From assembly GCA_964020975.1 (NCBI GenBank), contig OZ026619.1:96270804-96334803 (forward strand): 64,000 nt of DNA, in the 5' to 3' direction. The stretch is from Hermodice carunculata. Lineage: Eukaryota; Annelida; Polychaeta; Eunicida; Amphinomidae. The notes beneath the pieces are model-generated. The model was given only the letters and a program-made list of their open reading frames with translations. It was not told the DNA's origin and did not search any database. The translations under genes were made by a program, and so were the position numbers. Positions 1 through 13,217 of this stretch are shown piece by piece. Positions within the stretch are counted from its first letter, which is position 1, and every line of letters begins with the position of its first letter.

Positions 1-1289
1 TGAAAATTAAACAAGTTTTCCTCCCCCCCCAAATTAATGATAATTTAATCGTCTGTGGAGTACGACGATTGAAAATTTATTCATCTATTCCATGCCAAAA
101 TCATGTAGATCTGTACATGTGTGTAGGCCTACTTATTGCGAAAATTGAATGCTATTTTATGGTTGAGCTATTTAAAACTCATAACAATATAGGCCTAAAT
201 TAGCTAATATTTTATATGAACGTTTGATTTTTTAAAATTTAGCCTTTGCAATTTACATAACATCTAATTAATGCCTTTATAATAAATGATGTTAACTCGC
301 CGCAAAAGACTTGTTTAATTTGGACACAAAGCACCACAAAGCACCACTTGTAAGAGTCTACAGTGAAATCATAATGCTGACGTCTGCTCGACGTGGTCAT
401 TCACGCATTATCGTTGTGTTAGACAAGATATATACTTCAGTATTGTAATATTTGAAGACAAAACAAACGGAGTGCACATATGGTAAGGAAAAGGCTTATA
501 ACGACCAGCACCATTGGCAAGAGCTGTTGCAAACGTAAATGTACATAGAAAGTGGGTATCATCTATAACGGCAGCACTTAAGCCAGGGAAGTGTTTGAAA
601 AAAAAAAAAAATTAAAACCCTAGGAACATGTATAGATCAGAGGGTTGTAACCTTTGCCTGGTCATTTTAGAAAACTGAGTCCGCAACATTTCTGGATGTT
701 CTTATGAGGACAACACGGGCACAGAAGTTCCCCCCAGGAAGGTTGTTATCTTGTTTTCGTCCCAATTTTCCACCCATAATGAGTTACTAACGAGTAAAAG
801 AAGAAGCAGACAGGTTTGAAAACTACCCGGTTGCTGTTTACCGTTTTGATTGCCAAACATCGTAGGTACCTAAGCATAAAGTCAGAAGACGTATCATCTC
901 GGGGTCTGTGTGATGTCACAGAGGACTGAAGTATGCAAATCAGAATTGTCTGCTCATAATGAGATATGCATCGTCAATTGCAAGACTTAACTTAGTTTAG
1001 TTTGACTAAACTTCTTACGTGTCCGTTGCCGTATGTTTTATAAACATCTGTATTTTACACCTGCATTTCCGTCCCGTGTGTGACAGTTTGCACTTTTTCA
1101 GGATTTGCAGAATTGGTATACAAAAACATTTTACGGAAAGGCGACGTTGTCAAATTGTTTTGTGCGGACAGTTTCATGCACCGCAAAGGGACTCGCAACA
1201 AATGTTAAGCGTAACTTATGAGACGCTTATCCTTGCTTTTCTTCCATTTGTCTGTGCCTAAGCAATTGATTTCAGCTCATATGACTTGT
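1..1289. other. No gene recognised
   Basis: AT-rich unique-looking DNA. The 80-codon frame at 1019-1261 shows no family features. A short CAAAGCAC duplication near 330 is the only repeat seen. Confidence 0.5.
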
Positions 1290-2690
1290 CAGTCAGCCGA
1301 TCTTACAAGTCGTCCGTCCGTCCACACATACAACTTCTCCAAAGCCGTCAGCCAGACCCACTTCAAACTTGGTAACAGTGTAGGCCTACCTTGGGTGGGT
1401 CTGTACTAAGTTTCTTCAAATGGTCTTGCTCCAGTGATTTTTTTTTTTTTTGGTGGTGGTCATTTTTGTCACAATCTCAAAAAATCGAAAAGAAAAAAGA
1501 AAACCCTGGGTCAATTGCTTCGAAATTGCACAGGGACACTTCTAGGGACCCGTGTACCACAGGTAACGCTGCGATTATTCTATTGTTGTGAGTTTGCTGT
1601 GTGCAAGCAATTTTTTACTTTTTCAAAACCGTCATTTAGTGTCCTATGACGTCATGGAAGTGTTGCTTGTGGAAAGGTTAAATTGGGTTGTTCAGTAGGT
1701 GATGATGTTCCGCATCCCGGATTTGTAACTTTTTTTTTTAATTCAGTTTGGATACTTATCGTTAAATACATAACGATGCGTATTGAATACAACGCAAGTC
1801 AATGGGGGTGGCAGCGGTAAGCCATTTTTGACTTCTCAAAAACCGTCAGCCAGATTCACTAAAAACTTGGTAGCAATGTATTTTGTGTGGGTCTCCATCA
1901 AGTTGGTTCAAATTATCATATTCCTGTGATCTTTGTAATTTGAATATGATTTTTTCACTTTTTTTGTTTGTTTTTTCGTTGTTGACCAATTGCTTTGAAA
2001 CTGCATAGGGGCATTTATGGGGATTCCTGGCCCTTAATTGTTCAAGAGGTGGCGCTGTGACTTTTTTCTAATTTTCCGCATGAATTTTTCTCTGTTAAAG
2101 CTATTTTTGACTTTTCTAAAACTGTCATTCAGATTGTTCTGAAACTTGGTGGAAATATAGCTTGTGAGAGGGTTAATCTAAGCCGTGTAGAGAGTGGTGA
2201 TACTCCGCATCCCTCATTTTTGACAATTTTTTTTTCCAATTCGGAACTTGTTGATCGATTTTTGCACCCCCATTGATTGCCACTTAGGTCTGTAAAGATT
2301 ACGATATTATTTCATATTTTGGACCTGTTGTCCAAAACTGTCGGCCAGATTCACTTCAATTTTGGTCGGGATGACTGTTTATGGGTAGGTTGCGTCTGTG
2401 ATTGTAATATTTTGATTTTTTTTTGTCAAGCTTACGTTTTGCTAAAATCTTAAAACATATTTAATACCGAAACCGCTTGACAAATTGCTTCGAAATTGCA
2501 GGACACGTCTAGAGACCCCAGACTTTGGGCCTAATTTATCCAAAAGGTGGCGCTGCAACTCTTTTCACATCTTTTAACATTTTTTGTTTGTATTTGCTTC
2601 TTTGACTTCTCCCAAAAGTTGCGTTCTCTTGAAGTTTAGTTGGAATGTATATGGACTTAATCTTCACCAAACTTGTTCAATACCTGGTGT
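1290..2690 (+). repeat. ~470-bp tandem repeat family, left block (about 3 units)
   Basis: Units share TTGCTTCGAAATTGCA (1524, 1990, 2481), a GGTGGCGCTG box, ...AAACCGTCAGCCAGATTCACT and GGTGATACTCCGCATCC. No coding potential is kept between units. Confidence 0.7.
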
Positions 2691-4884
2691 TGTTATTTTC
2701 CTATTTCTAATAAATTATTAACATTATGGCAAATTGGTAAGCAAAATCTGACATACCAGCTTATATCATGGTATGTGAGCTGAACACAGCTAGGAGCTAG
2801 GAGTAATTCAGTTTTACCTCTGAAAATGTCAGAGTTCGAGATATAAAAATTGTGGAGCGATGCTGGATGTAATACATGCAAATGGGAGAGGACGGGTGTC
2901 ATAATTTCATTTTGCGTAATTGCACATTTTCATTTGCCTTGATTCGCGATTGAAAGTTTTATTTCTTTGACTGTTGAATCAACCAAATGTTTTGTTAAGA
3001 ATCGTTGTTCCGATGAAACCATTTTGTGCAGAATAGAAAAAACGATTATGCTGCATGTAACATGATCAGACCCCTTTACCCAACTTGAACATGACTATTT
3101 CACCAAGAATATCGGATGACCACCTGCAGGCCAGGTTTATTACATCAAATCTCATTATGAGAGCTGTGATAAGTTACCATGCCATATTTAATAGCATATG
3201 CTTGCTGTTAAATTGGCGACCAACAGAAGCACTTATTTGTCTAAATTTGGAAACCAAACATGTGAAGAACATACAAACAAAGTACGTTTTAGTCCACTGT
3301 CACAAGCTATTGGCAGAGTCCAGACGTCACTACGGAAGAGGAGACAAACCTCCGCGTGCGTGTATTTTGCCTTTTAATTGAAACTTTTTGTTTTTGTTCT
3401 TTTATTTTTTTACCGGATCACATTCATTTATATCTCGAAAATCATTAAGTGTCCATATTGACAATCAAAATTGTATATTTAAGGTGGCGGCTGCCTTTTC
3501 ATAAATACATGACAAGCTGATGGCAGTTGATTTCACCAGCACACCCTCGGGCGTCGCCAGACGTGGCTGTCAATGCGTAATCTCGGAGGCCTTCATAATA
3601 ACAAGGAGTCTTGCATCAAGGAGATTTTTCTGTACTATTGTTAGATCATAAAAGTTGTCCTTTTTTCACAGCCGACACAAAGCGACAAAAAAATTACATA
3701 GGTATGGAATAGCTTGAAATGACACAAGCTGGGAATGCAATGAAAAGTAATGAAATTTAAGTATAATCTCCGTCCGCAGAAATCATCAGCCGTGTTTAAA
3801 TTCTGAAAAATAATTTCTATTTTTCTTGAATGGAAACCCGCAATTGGAATGAAAGGGGTTAATCGTGTGTGGCAACATTGATAGCGTGCGCCAGATCCTT
3901 TTCGTTATTGGGTCCTTGAGAATAATATCTTTAGTCGTTTTGTATATATTGCAGGAATGCAAAGAAAGTGGTGAAAGAGTAAAACAGAGAAAAGACGCTA
4001 ATCATTCAACGTCGAAGGCGTTGTACACAGAGTTTAGCCTAACCGGTACACATGCACTCTGTGATACTGAATTGTCTTTTCTTGAGTTATGTCATTTCAC
4101 AATAGCCTGCCACAAGCCTGCCACGCGAATCTGTGTGCACAGGTAAAAAAATTGCTCACGATAGATACACAAGACGTATTTCACAGTGACAAGGCACAAA
4201 ATGTACCAAAACGTGACCGCTACAAAGAACTTGTCACACCTAAAAATTTAAATAAAAAAGTGTTGGAAGCTGTACACAAGTTGACCAGGCACAACAACAG
4301 CTGGGCCCCTGGGGTTTGGCGTGATTGGACCGCGTGGTGAAATGGACAGGCTGAAGCTAAAAGGGATAACATGAGTCCCATTTTGGAATGTTTATGCGAC
4401 ACGGATGTCCCGAAATTAGCTCATTGGATGCGTTTTTTCGTTCAGGAGTGTACGCGTCAAAACAACCCAAACCCGGTAAACGATTAGCCTACGCCAGGAG
4501 TGGAGAGTGACCTGTAAGGTATGTGTCTTTTTCCCTTTGATCAGAGATATAAATACGTGTATTAAGTACATGTAAGCCTAATTATATGTATTCAGACTTA
4601 GCCTGCCAAGATTCTTTTCAGTTTTGATCACAGTATAGGTACCTTCGGTGTTCTGCCACGCCTACCTACAATGGGCGTAGCAAAACACTGTTTGAACTAC
4701 ATGTATTAGGCGTGTCACAAAGAAAGTGTTCTTGGCAGTCTAACAGAAGGGAAATAGATTGTTTTCATTGGTTGATATATTGGCCATGTCAATTATTGCG
4801 ATCTAATAAATAAGAACATAATTAAGAAAATTACCAGCGATGCAACGGCTACCTTGAGAAACTAGTTTACCAAGGCTTTGTATG
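2691..4884. other. No gene recognised
   Basis: Open frames at 3085-3381, 3865-4146 and 4089-4340 are not conserved motifs I know. The stretch at 4140-4340 reads VKKLLTIDTQDVF and LNKKVLEAVHKLTRH, protein-like but without splice support. Confidence 0.4.

Positions 4885-4978
<94 letters not shown>
4885..4978 (+). repeat. (ATT)n microsatellite
   Basis: About 31 ATT units with one interruption. It is open on both strands only because of the triplet period. Confidence 0.95.
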
Positions 4979-5586
4979 GCCGTGGTACACCTTACAAAAG
5001 AATCAAAGAAAACACTTGTCTCTAAGCACCAGAAGCATAGTTCTGCATTTTGGAGTATGATGAACCGTGAATGTGTAAATATTGTAGCATATATTCTCAT
5101 AAATTTCATCAAACATGCACAGAAGACTCGAAGTTAGTTTTTTTTTCTTTTCTTTTATATGCTTAGTGCTATTGCACATTATATGATTACATTTAATTGC
5201 CGGGTGACTGAGTAATACACATTGCATAAGTATTGTTCCTGATTGTAACAGAAGTTTAATTGTATTTCAACAACAACAATAACTGTAAACATTTACATTT
5301 TTATTCCACGAGAAGAATTCATATACGCATGGTACTATGCCTGTTTTCCAATCGTTTTTGAAATAGATATGTTTAAACCAAGTTAGAGTGGTTGACCGAA
5401 ACGCAATTTCATGGACAAGTATGCACTTGAAAACATTGGTCCCAGGAATGCTAGCAAAGGTGAAACAATGATTGTAGGCCAACATTTGAATGACCGTACA
5501 TTAATATTTTAATAATTCAAAATTTAGTTTAATAATTATAATACAGACAATCAACTTTTGTCCTCACTGTAACCATTTTTTTTTTA

Positions 5587-6930
5587 ATGACCATCTTGGG
5601 ACCCCTCCTCTTCATTATTTACGTGGACGACATGCCGTGGGCCTCCCCTAAATTCAATTCAATTCTATCTGCTGACGACACATCCTTGATTAATTCCCTT
5701 TGCTCTTTTAACTTGAATAATAATGACCAAAACCATGATAGTGTCGCAAATAATATTAACTCCGAGCTTAATAAAGTAAAGACTGGTTAGCTGCAATGAA
5801 CTCTCCTTAAATATATCCAAAACTAAATACACGATTTTTCATTTCAGCGTAAGCTGAATATAAACATTAGTTTGAAAATAGCAGACAAAACCATTGAAAG
5901 AATCGGCGACTTTGACTTTTTAGGACAACGGAGTCAAGAAAACTTAATTTGGAGTGCCCATATTATTGAAATAGCGAATAAATTAACAAAGATAATAGGA
6001 ATACTAAAACGAATACACAACTTTATACCTATCCAAGCACTTATAACCATACATAATTCCCTTTTCCTTCCTCATCTAAATTATCCCATTCTAATATGGG
6101 GCTACTCACGCGACCGGATTGTCAAACTACTAAAGAAAGCACTTCGTCTTATTTCTTCTGTAAATTTCAATGCCCACACTGAACCTCTTTTCAAGAGTTT
6201 AAAAATACTTATGGTTAAAGATCTAATTTGTCAAAAAGCGCTCAATTTCTATTTTCGTCATTGTAAAAACGAACTTCCAGATTATTGCAAGAATCTGTTT
6301 TCTGCCATTCCTGTTGCCCACACGTTCCCCAACCGCTCTCCTCATGTTCGCCGTTATGCCACCCCTTCATACTCTTCGGTTCAAAATTGCATTCGTTATT
6401 ACGTACCAAAATACTGAATATGACACTTGAAAATATAATGGGAAAAACTGATACCCATTCATATTCTGTTGTTTTTTTGTTTTTGTTTTTTTGTTTTCAA
6501 AATATACCAAACTATATTTCATCAATAAATATTCCGAAAGATATACGGTTGCAGATTGTTACACATATGCAATCGTTAAATAGCCTAGTTTGTGAAAAAT
6601 CCCTCAAGTTGTTATATTCCGGAAGTTGATGTAGATGCACGGAGTATATTTACCATGTTCTCCGTATACTCACTGTCTGTTGCCCGCTGACGACTGGACG
6701 TGCGCCAGTGCTGCCGTGGTCTCCGTGTGCTGCGTGAGTGACTTCGCTTTCGGGGCCACTCATGTAGTACATGGGGGCCGTTGTTCCGCTGATGTGCTGT
6801 TGGTTCGTATCCTCTTTGATCGCAGACAGACTGACAGTGATATCCAGCTTTTTATAGATTTCTTAATCTACTATAAGTAGCCCCAACGATGGCGAATTTT
6901 ACATCCTTAGTTGGGGTTACCCTGACGTAA
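5587..6930 (+). mobile_element. LINE fragment (RT C-terminal half and 3' UTR)
   Basis: It begins at RT motif B (TILGPLLFIIYVDDM) with ADDTSL, then loses frame before 5872-6417, which encodes the usual downstream region (ANKLTKIIGILKRI, LPHLNYPILIWG). A short frame after 6420 and GC-richer sequence to about 6930 look like the 3' end. A TA microsatellite follows. The 5' part is missing. Confidence 0.7.
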
Positions 6931-7003
6931 AATGATATTCTGCTCTTTATTTTTTTACTACATATTTGCAACTACTTTTGTGCAACACATTTTTGCTGTA
7001 CTG

Positions 7004-7005
<2 letters not shown>

Positions 7006-7080
<75 letters not shown>
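7006..7080 (+). repeat. (TA)n microsatellite
   Basis: About 37 TA units, with ACACACA at the right end. It adjoins the LINE 3' end. Confidence 0.95.
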
Positions 7081-7088
<8 letters not shown>

Positions 7089-7129
7089 TATATATTGTAC
7101 TCATCATTGTTCCGCCAAATAAAACATAG

Positions 7130-8179
7130 TCTGAGTCTCAGTGTAGACCATGTGACAGTTTGTCTGCCATATGACAACCAAAACAGCAGTCTAAAATTGT
7201 TTTTGTAAGAACAAGGATCATTCAGTTCAAAAATATTTTGCTTCCCCCCATACCAGTCAAATTTACAAATCAAGATATATTTACAAGAAGACCCGTGCTC
7301 TTTAGTTTTGAACGACAAACAAGGTGTCTCATTGAAATTTATTCCTTCCACTGTTTCAATGCACAAATGGCATAGGCCAAGTATTTTGATAAGTGAAAAT
7401 TATTAATCCCACATATAATACAGATCCTTATACATGGACAGATCTAGACTCAATTAGATATCTTAAGCAACAAATTGGAAATACATCCAACATTAACATA
7501 GACTCTACTGTGTCTCTTTGACATACATCTCAAATTATTTTAGCCATTTCCACATATCCGTGGCCAAATTAAAAAAAAAAAAGAAAAAAAAAGGCAAAGT
7601 GGCTAATGGTATGAGTGGTCCCTGCTTATATTAAATTACAAGCAATTTTTCATGTATCCATTCAAACATGGATAACCTTCCCTGTGCAGCTGCTGTGCGT
7701 CTCTCACATGGCATTCTTTACCGTCTTCATTTTATGAAGTGATCCCGAATTTAAATACGCAGGTTTTGTATGAAGATGGTAGGCCTTAGTTTCAACTTTA
7801 CAAATAGAGATTCTGCACCACAATGGCTTTTCCTTTCAAGGGTTATATGAGTCAACTGCTTGGAAGTCCATTATGCAGATAAATATTATGCCAAGCATAA
7901 GTGACCACAACTGAGTGGCCACGACTCAAAACTGGCAACATGACAGAATGGTCAATATTCCCAACTGATCATCTGACAGAATGGTAAAGACTTCCAAGTC
8001 ACTACCTGGCAGAGCGGAAAAGACTCAAATCTGACCATTTCAAAAAAGTGACAAGGACTCCCACATGATCATCTGAAAGAGTGGTGAAGCACACTCGCAA
8101 CAGACAATTAATTTCTACTCACACCCGAAGTGTAGATCTAACATACTTATTCCATAGAGGCTGAATGGAGCCTCGGCCA
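7130..8179. other. No gene recognised
   Basis: Unique-looking AT-rich sequence. 7900-8090 has a loose repeat of CTGACAGAATGG and GACTCNNAACTG phrases just before the minisatellite. Confidence 0.45.
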
Positions 8180-11100
8180 TGGTTCGGGCAGACTGCCAAG
8201 CTAAAGAGGGGAGCCCGCAGGGGGGACCCTCTGCGGCGTTAGGGGTTGCCTTACCCTGTCCTGAGCAGACTGCAAATCCAAAGAGAGGAGCCCGCTGGCG
8301 GGACCCTCTGCCATGCTTGGGGTCGCCTTACCCTGTCCTGGGCAGACTGTAAAGCCAAAGAGGGGAGCCCGCGGGGGGACCCTCTGCCGCGCTTGAGGTT
8401 GCCTTACCCTGTCCTAGGCAGACTGCAAAGCCAAAGACGGGAGCCCGCGGGGAAAACCCCCTGCCCCGCTAGGGGTTGCCTTACCCGGTCCTGGGCAGAC
8501 TGCAAAGTTAAAGAGGGGAGCCCGCAGGGGGGACCCTCTGCGGCGTTCGGGGTTGCCTTACCCTGTCCTGGGCTGACTTCCAAGCTATAGAAGGCAGCCT
8601 GCAGGGGGACCCTCTGCCGCGCTACGGGTTGCCTTACCCTGTCCTGGGCATACTGCAGAGCTAAAGAGGGGAGCCCGCAGGGGGGACCCTTTGCGGCGTT
8701 AGGGGTTGCCTTACCCGGTCCTGGGCAGACTGCAAAGCTAAAGAGGGGAGCCCGCACGGGGGCTCCTGCCGCGTTGGGGGATGCCTTACCCTGTCCTGGG
8801 CAGACTGCAAAGTTAAAGAGGGGAGCCCGCAGGGGGGACCCTCTGCGGCGTTAGTGGTTGCCTTACCCTGTCCTGGGCAGACTGCAAAGTTAAAGAGGGG
8901 AGCTGGCAGGGGGGACCCTCTGCGGCGTTAAGGATTGCCTTACCCTGTCCTGGGCAGACTGCCAAGCTAAAATGGGGAGCCCGCAGGCAGGACCGTCTGC
9001 GACGTTAGGGGTTGCCTTACCCTGTTCTGAGCAGACTGCAAAGCTAAAGAGGGGAGCCCGCAGGGGGGACCGTTTGCGGCGTTAGGGGTTGCCTTACCCT
9101 TTCCTGGGCAGACTGCAAAGCCAAAGAGGGAAGCCCGCAGGGGGGACCCTCTACCGCCCTACGGGTTGCATTACATCGTTCTGGGCACACTGAAAAGCTA
9201 AAAACGGGAGACCGCGGGGGGGCCCTCTGCCGCGCTAGGGGTTGCCTTACCCCGTCCTGGGCAGACTGCAAAGCTAAAGAGAGGGTCCCGCGGGGGGACC
9301 CTCTACCGCCCTAGGGGTTGCCTTACCCCTTCCTGGGCAGACTGCAAAGCTAAAGAGGGGAGCCCGCAGGGGGGCCCCTCTGCCGCGCAATGGGTTGCCT
9401 TACCCTCTCCTGAGCAGACTGCAAAGCCAAAGAGGGGAGCCCGCAGGCGGGACGCTCTGCGACGTTAGGGGTTCCCTTACCGTGTCCAGGCCAGACTGCA
9501 AAGCTAAAGAGGTTAGCCCGCAGGGGGGGACCTTCTGCCGTGTTACGGGTTGCCTTACACTCTCCTGGGCAGAATGTAAAGCTAAAGTGGGGAACCCGCA
9601 TGGGGGACTCCTGCCGCGCTAGGGGTTGCCTTACCCTGTCCTGGGCAGACTGCCAAGCCAAAGAGGGGAGCCCGCAGGGGGGACCCTCTGCCGCGTTAGG
9701 GGTTGCATTACCCTGTCCTGTGAAGACTGCAAGGCCAAAGAGGGGAGCCCGCATGGGGGGACCCTCTGCCGCCTTAGGGGTTGCCATACCCTGTCCTGGG
9801 CACATTGCAAAACCAGAGAGGTGAGCCCGCAGGGGGACCCTCGGCCGCGCTAGGGGTTGCATACCCTCTCCTGGGCAAACTGCCAAGCTAAAGAGGGGAG
9901 CCCGCAGGGGGGACCTTCTGCGGCAGAAGGGGTTACCCTACCCTGTCCTGGTCAGACTGGCAAGCTAAAAAGGGGAGCCCACAGGGGGGACCGTGTGCGG
10001 CGTGAGGGGTTGCCTTACCCTGTCCTGGGCAGACTGCAAAGCTAAAGAGGGGAACCGGCAGGGGGACCCTCTGCGGCGTTATGGGTTGCCTTATCCTGTC
10101 CTGGGCAGACTGCAAAGCCAAAGAGGTGAGCCCGCAGGGGGGACCTTCTGCAGCGCTAGGGTTGCCTTACCATGTCCTGGGCAGACTGCAAAGCCAAAGA
10201 GTGGAGCCCGCAGGGGGACCCCCTGCGGCGTTACATGTTATTTTACACTCTCCTGGGCAGAATGTGAAGCTAAAGAGGGGAGCCCACGGGAGGGACCCTG
10301 TGCCGAGTTAGGGGTTACCTTACCCTGTCCTGGGCAGACTGCAAAGCTAAAGAGGGGAGCCCGCAGGGGGGACCCCTGCCGCGCTAGGGGTTGCCTTACC
10401 CTGTCCTGGGCAGACTGTAAAGCTAAAGAGGGGAGCCCGCAGGGGGGACCCTTTGTCGCGTTATGGGTTGCCTTACCCTGTCCTGGGCAGACTGGAAAGC
10501 TAAATAGGGGAGCCCGCACGGGGGACCCTCTGCGGCGTTAGGGGTTGCCTTACCCTGTCCTGGGCAGACAGCCAAGCCAAAGAGGGGAGCCTGCAGGGGG
10601 ACCCATTGCGGCGTTAGGGGTTGCCTTGCCCTGTCCTGGGCAGACTGCAAAGCTAAAGAGGGGAGCCCGCAGGGGGGACCCTTTTTCGCTTTATGGGTTG
10701 CCTTACCCTATCCTTGGCAGACTGGAAAGCTAAAGAGGGGAGCCCGCAGGGGGGGGGGGGGACCCTCTGCGGCGTTAGGGGTTGCCTTGCCCTGTACTGG
10801 GCAGACTGCAAAGCTAAAGAGGGGAGCCCGCAGGGTGGACCCTCTGTGGCGTTAGGGGTTGCCTTACCCTGTGCTGTGAAGACTGCAAGGCCAAAGAGGG
10901 GGGCCCTTAGGGGGGACCTTCTGCCCCGTTCGGGGTTGCCTTACCCTGTCCCGGGCAGACAGCCAAGCCAAAGAGGGGAGCCCGCAGGGGGAACCCTCTG
11001 CCGCGTTAGGGGTTGCCTTACCCTGTCTTGGACAAACTGCAAGGCCAAAGAGGGGAGCCCGTCGGGGGACCCTCTGCGGCGTGAGGGGTTGCCTTACCCT

Positions 11101-12035
11101 GTTCTGGGCAGACTGCAAAGCTAAAGAGGGGAACCTGCAGGGGGACCCTCTGCGGCGTTAGGGATTGCCTTATCCTGTCCTGGGCAGACCGCAAAGCCAA
11201 AGAGGTGAGCCCGCAGGGGGGACCTTCTGCAGCGCTAGGGTTGCCTTACTATGTCCTGGGCAGACTGCAAAGCTAAAGAGTGGAGGCCGCCGGGGTGACC
11301 CTTTGCGGCGTTAGGGGTTGCCTTACCCTGTCCTGGGCAGACTTCAAAGCTAAAGAGAGGAGCCCGCGGGGGCGACCCTCTACCGCGCTAGGGGTTGCCT
11401 TACCCTGTCCTGGGCAGACTGCAAAGCCAAAGAAGGGAGCCCGCGGGGGACCCTCTTCGGCGTTAGGGGTTGCCTTACCCTGTCCAGGCCAGACTGCAAA
11501 GCCAAAGAGGGGAGCCCGCAGGGGGGACCTTCTGCCGTGTTACGGGTTGCCTTACACTCTCCTGGGCAGACTGGAAAGCTAAAGAGGGGAGCCCGCAGGG
11601 GGGACCCTGTGCCGAGTTAGGGGTTACCTTACACTGTCCTGGGCAGACTGCAAAGCTAAAGAGGGGAGCCCGCAGGGGGGACCCTCTGCGGCGTTAGGGG
11701 TTGCCTTGCCCTGTACTGGGCAGACTGCAAAGCTAAAGAGGGGAGCCCGCAGGGTGGACCCTCTGTGGCGTTAGGGGTTGCCTTACCCTGTGCTGTGAAG
11801 ACTGCAAGGCCAAAGAGGGGGGCCCTTAGGGGGGACCTTCTGCCCCGTTCGGGGTTGCCTTACCCTGTCCCGGGCAGACAGCCAAGCCAAAGAGGGGAGC
11901 CCGCAGGGGGAACCCTCTGCCGCGTTAGGGGTTGCCTTACCCTGTCTTGGGCAAACTGCAAGGCCAAAGAGGGGAGCCCGTAGGGGGGACCCTCTGCTGC
12001 GTTAGGGGTGGCCATACCCTGTCCTGGGCACACTG
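8180..12035 (+). repeat. GC-rich ~77-bp minisatellite, about 50 copies
   Basis: The unit pattern is GGGGTTGCCTTACCCTGTCC, then TGGGCAGACTGCAAAGC, then AAAGAGGGGAGCCCGCAGG and GGGACCCTCTGC(G/C)GCG. Small indels shift frames, which leaves many accidental open frames on both strands. A segment from 10761 recurs at 11680, a 919-bp (12-unit) higher-order duplication. Confidence 0.9.
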
Positions 12036-12044
12036 CAAATTATT

Positions 12045-13217
12045 TTTTAAAGAAGTATTTTGTTCACTATTAAGAAAATCTTTTAAAAAATCTACGAATT
12101 CCCTTGACCAATTACATCGAAATTATATCGGGAGGGACACTTCTGGGGACTCATATTTCTTAATTTGTTCAACAGCTTGCGCTGCATTTTTTCTTGCAAT
12201 TTATTTATTTTTTTAACGATTTTTTTTGGTGTGTGTTTAAGTTTTTTTTCACTTCTTGTCCAAAGCCGTCCCTCTGAAAGTTGGTGTAAATGTGGCCTTT
12301 GGTAGGATCAAACTAAATGGGTTACTCCAGGTGATATTCTGCATCCAAGATTTTCACGACACTTCATTTTTACTTGTCGGTTAATGCCTACATTCCGATT
12401 GATTATAATGCAAGTCAATGGGGATTGCAATGGTAAGTCACCTTTTTTTTTTTTTTATTTATTCCCCAAAATTGTCTGCCAGATTCACTTCAAACTTGAT
12501 AGGGATGTACCTTAGAATCCAGCCTTGAATGACCCATTACCGTTTTTCCTTATATCTCCATGAGAGATGTTCCCATATATACGGTCATTTCCTTCTTTTC
12601 GTGCGCCAATCACAAAGTTTACAAGCTACCAGCTAGCTTGTAGGTAAGGTGGCAGCCTACGAATAAGTTTCTCTGACAGTTCATTTCTTCCATTCTTTGC
12701 ATGCCCGATAATATATCTCCAGATGTAATCAAATCATGGGCAAACTCTCTTAAAGCTGAACTGTCGTTTGATTTGATCATTGGTTTGCTGGTGATATCTG
12801 TTAACTCGGTTATTGCATAATCATTGCCAAACCTGTCTTTCAGAATATATTTTGCCCTTTGGTAGCCGTTACAGAGCTCTATGGGTGGATCTCTGCCAAG
12901 TCTGTTCATAATGCTCTACTGCTTTTTTAACCATTATGAGTTTTTTTCTTTTTCTTTTATTTATTTATTTTCTTTTATTTTTTTGGGGGGGGGGGCAAAA
13001 TCTTGAAAAAATTTCCCCGAAATCGCCAGGCCTTTGAAATTGTATGAGGACATTTCTGGGACCCCCAAAACCTGTAATTTGTTTAACAGGTGGGGCTGCG
13101 AGTTTTTGTGTGTTTTCGCTATTTTCAACTTCAACTTCCAATACCGTCACTCAGATTGTTCATAAACTCGGTGAAAATGTGGCTTATTGGTGGATTAAAC
13201 AAAATTATTCACTAGGT
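12045..13217 (+). repeat. ~470-bp tandem repeat family, right block
   Basis: The same boxes recur (ATCGAAATTATATC at 12117, GTGATATTCTGCATCC at 12331, CCAGATTCACTTCAAACTTG at 12478, TTTGAAATTGTATGAGGACA at 13033). The block is interrupted by the BEL/Pao fossil and cut by the LINE at about 13218. Confidence 0.65.
12600..12909 (-). mobile_element. BEL/Pao LTR-retrotransposon gag fossil
   Basis: The translated segment resembles the DUF1759-type gag region of BEL/Pao elements (GYQRAKYILKDRFGNDY; LREFAHDL). It is a short broken fragment without LTRs, protease or polymerase, lying among the ~470-bp repeats. Age is unclear, probably old. Confidence 0.5.

Noticed and set aside
8246-12216. Many long open frames on both strands of the GC-rich region
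   Set aside because: They are repeats of one ~77-bp unit with indels; no splice signals or non-repetitive protein sequence.
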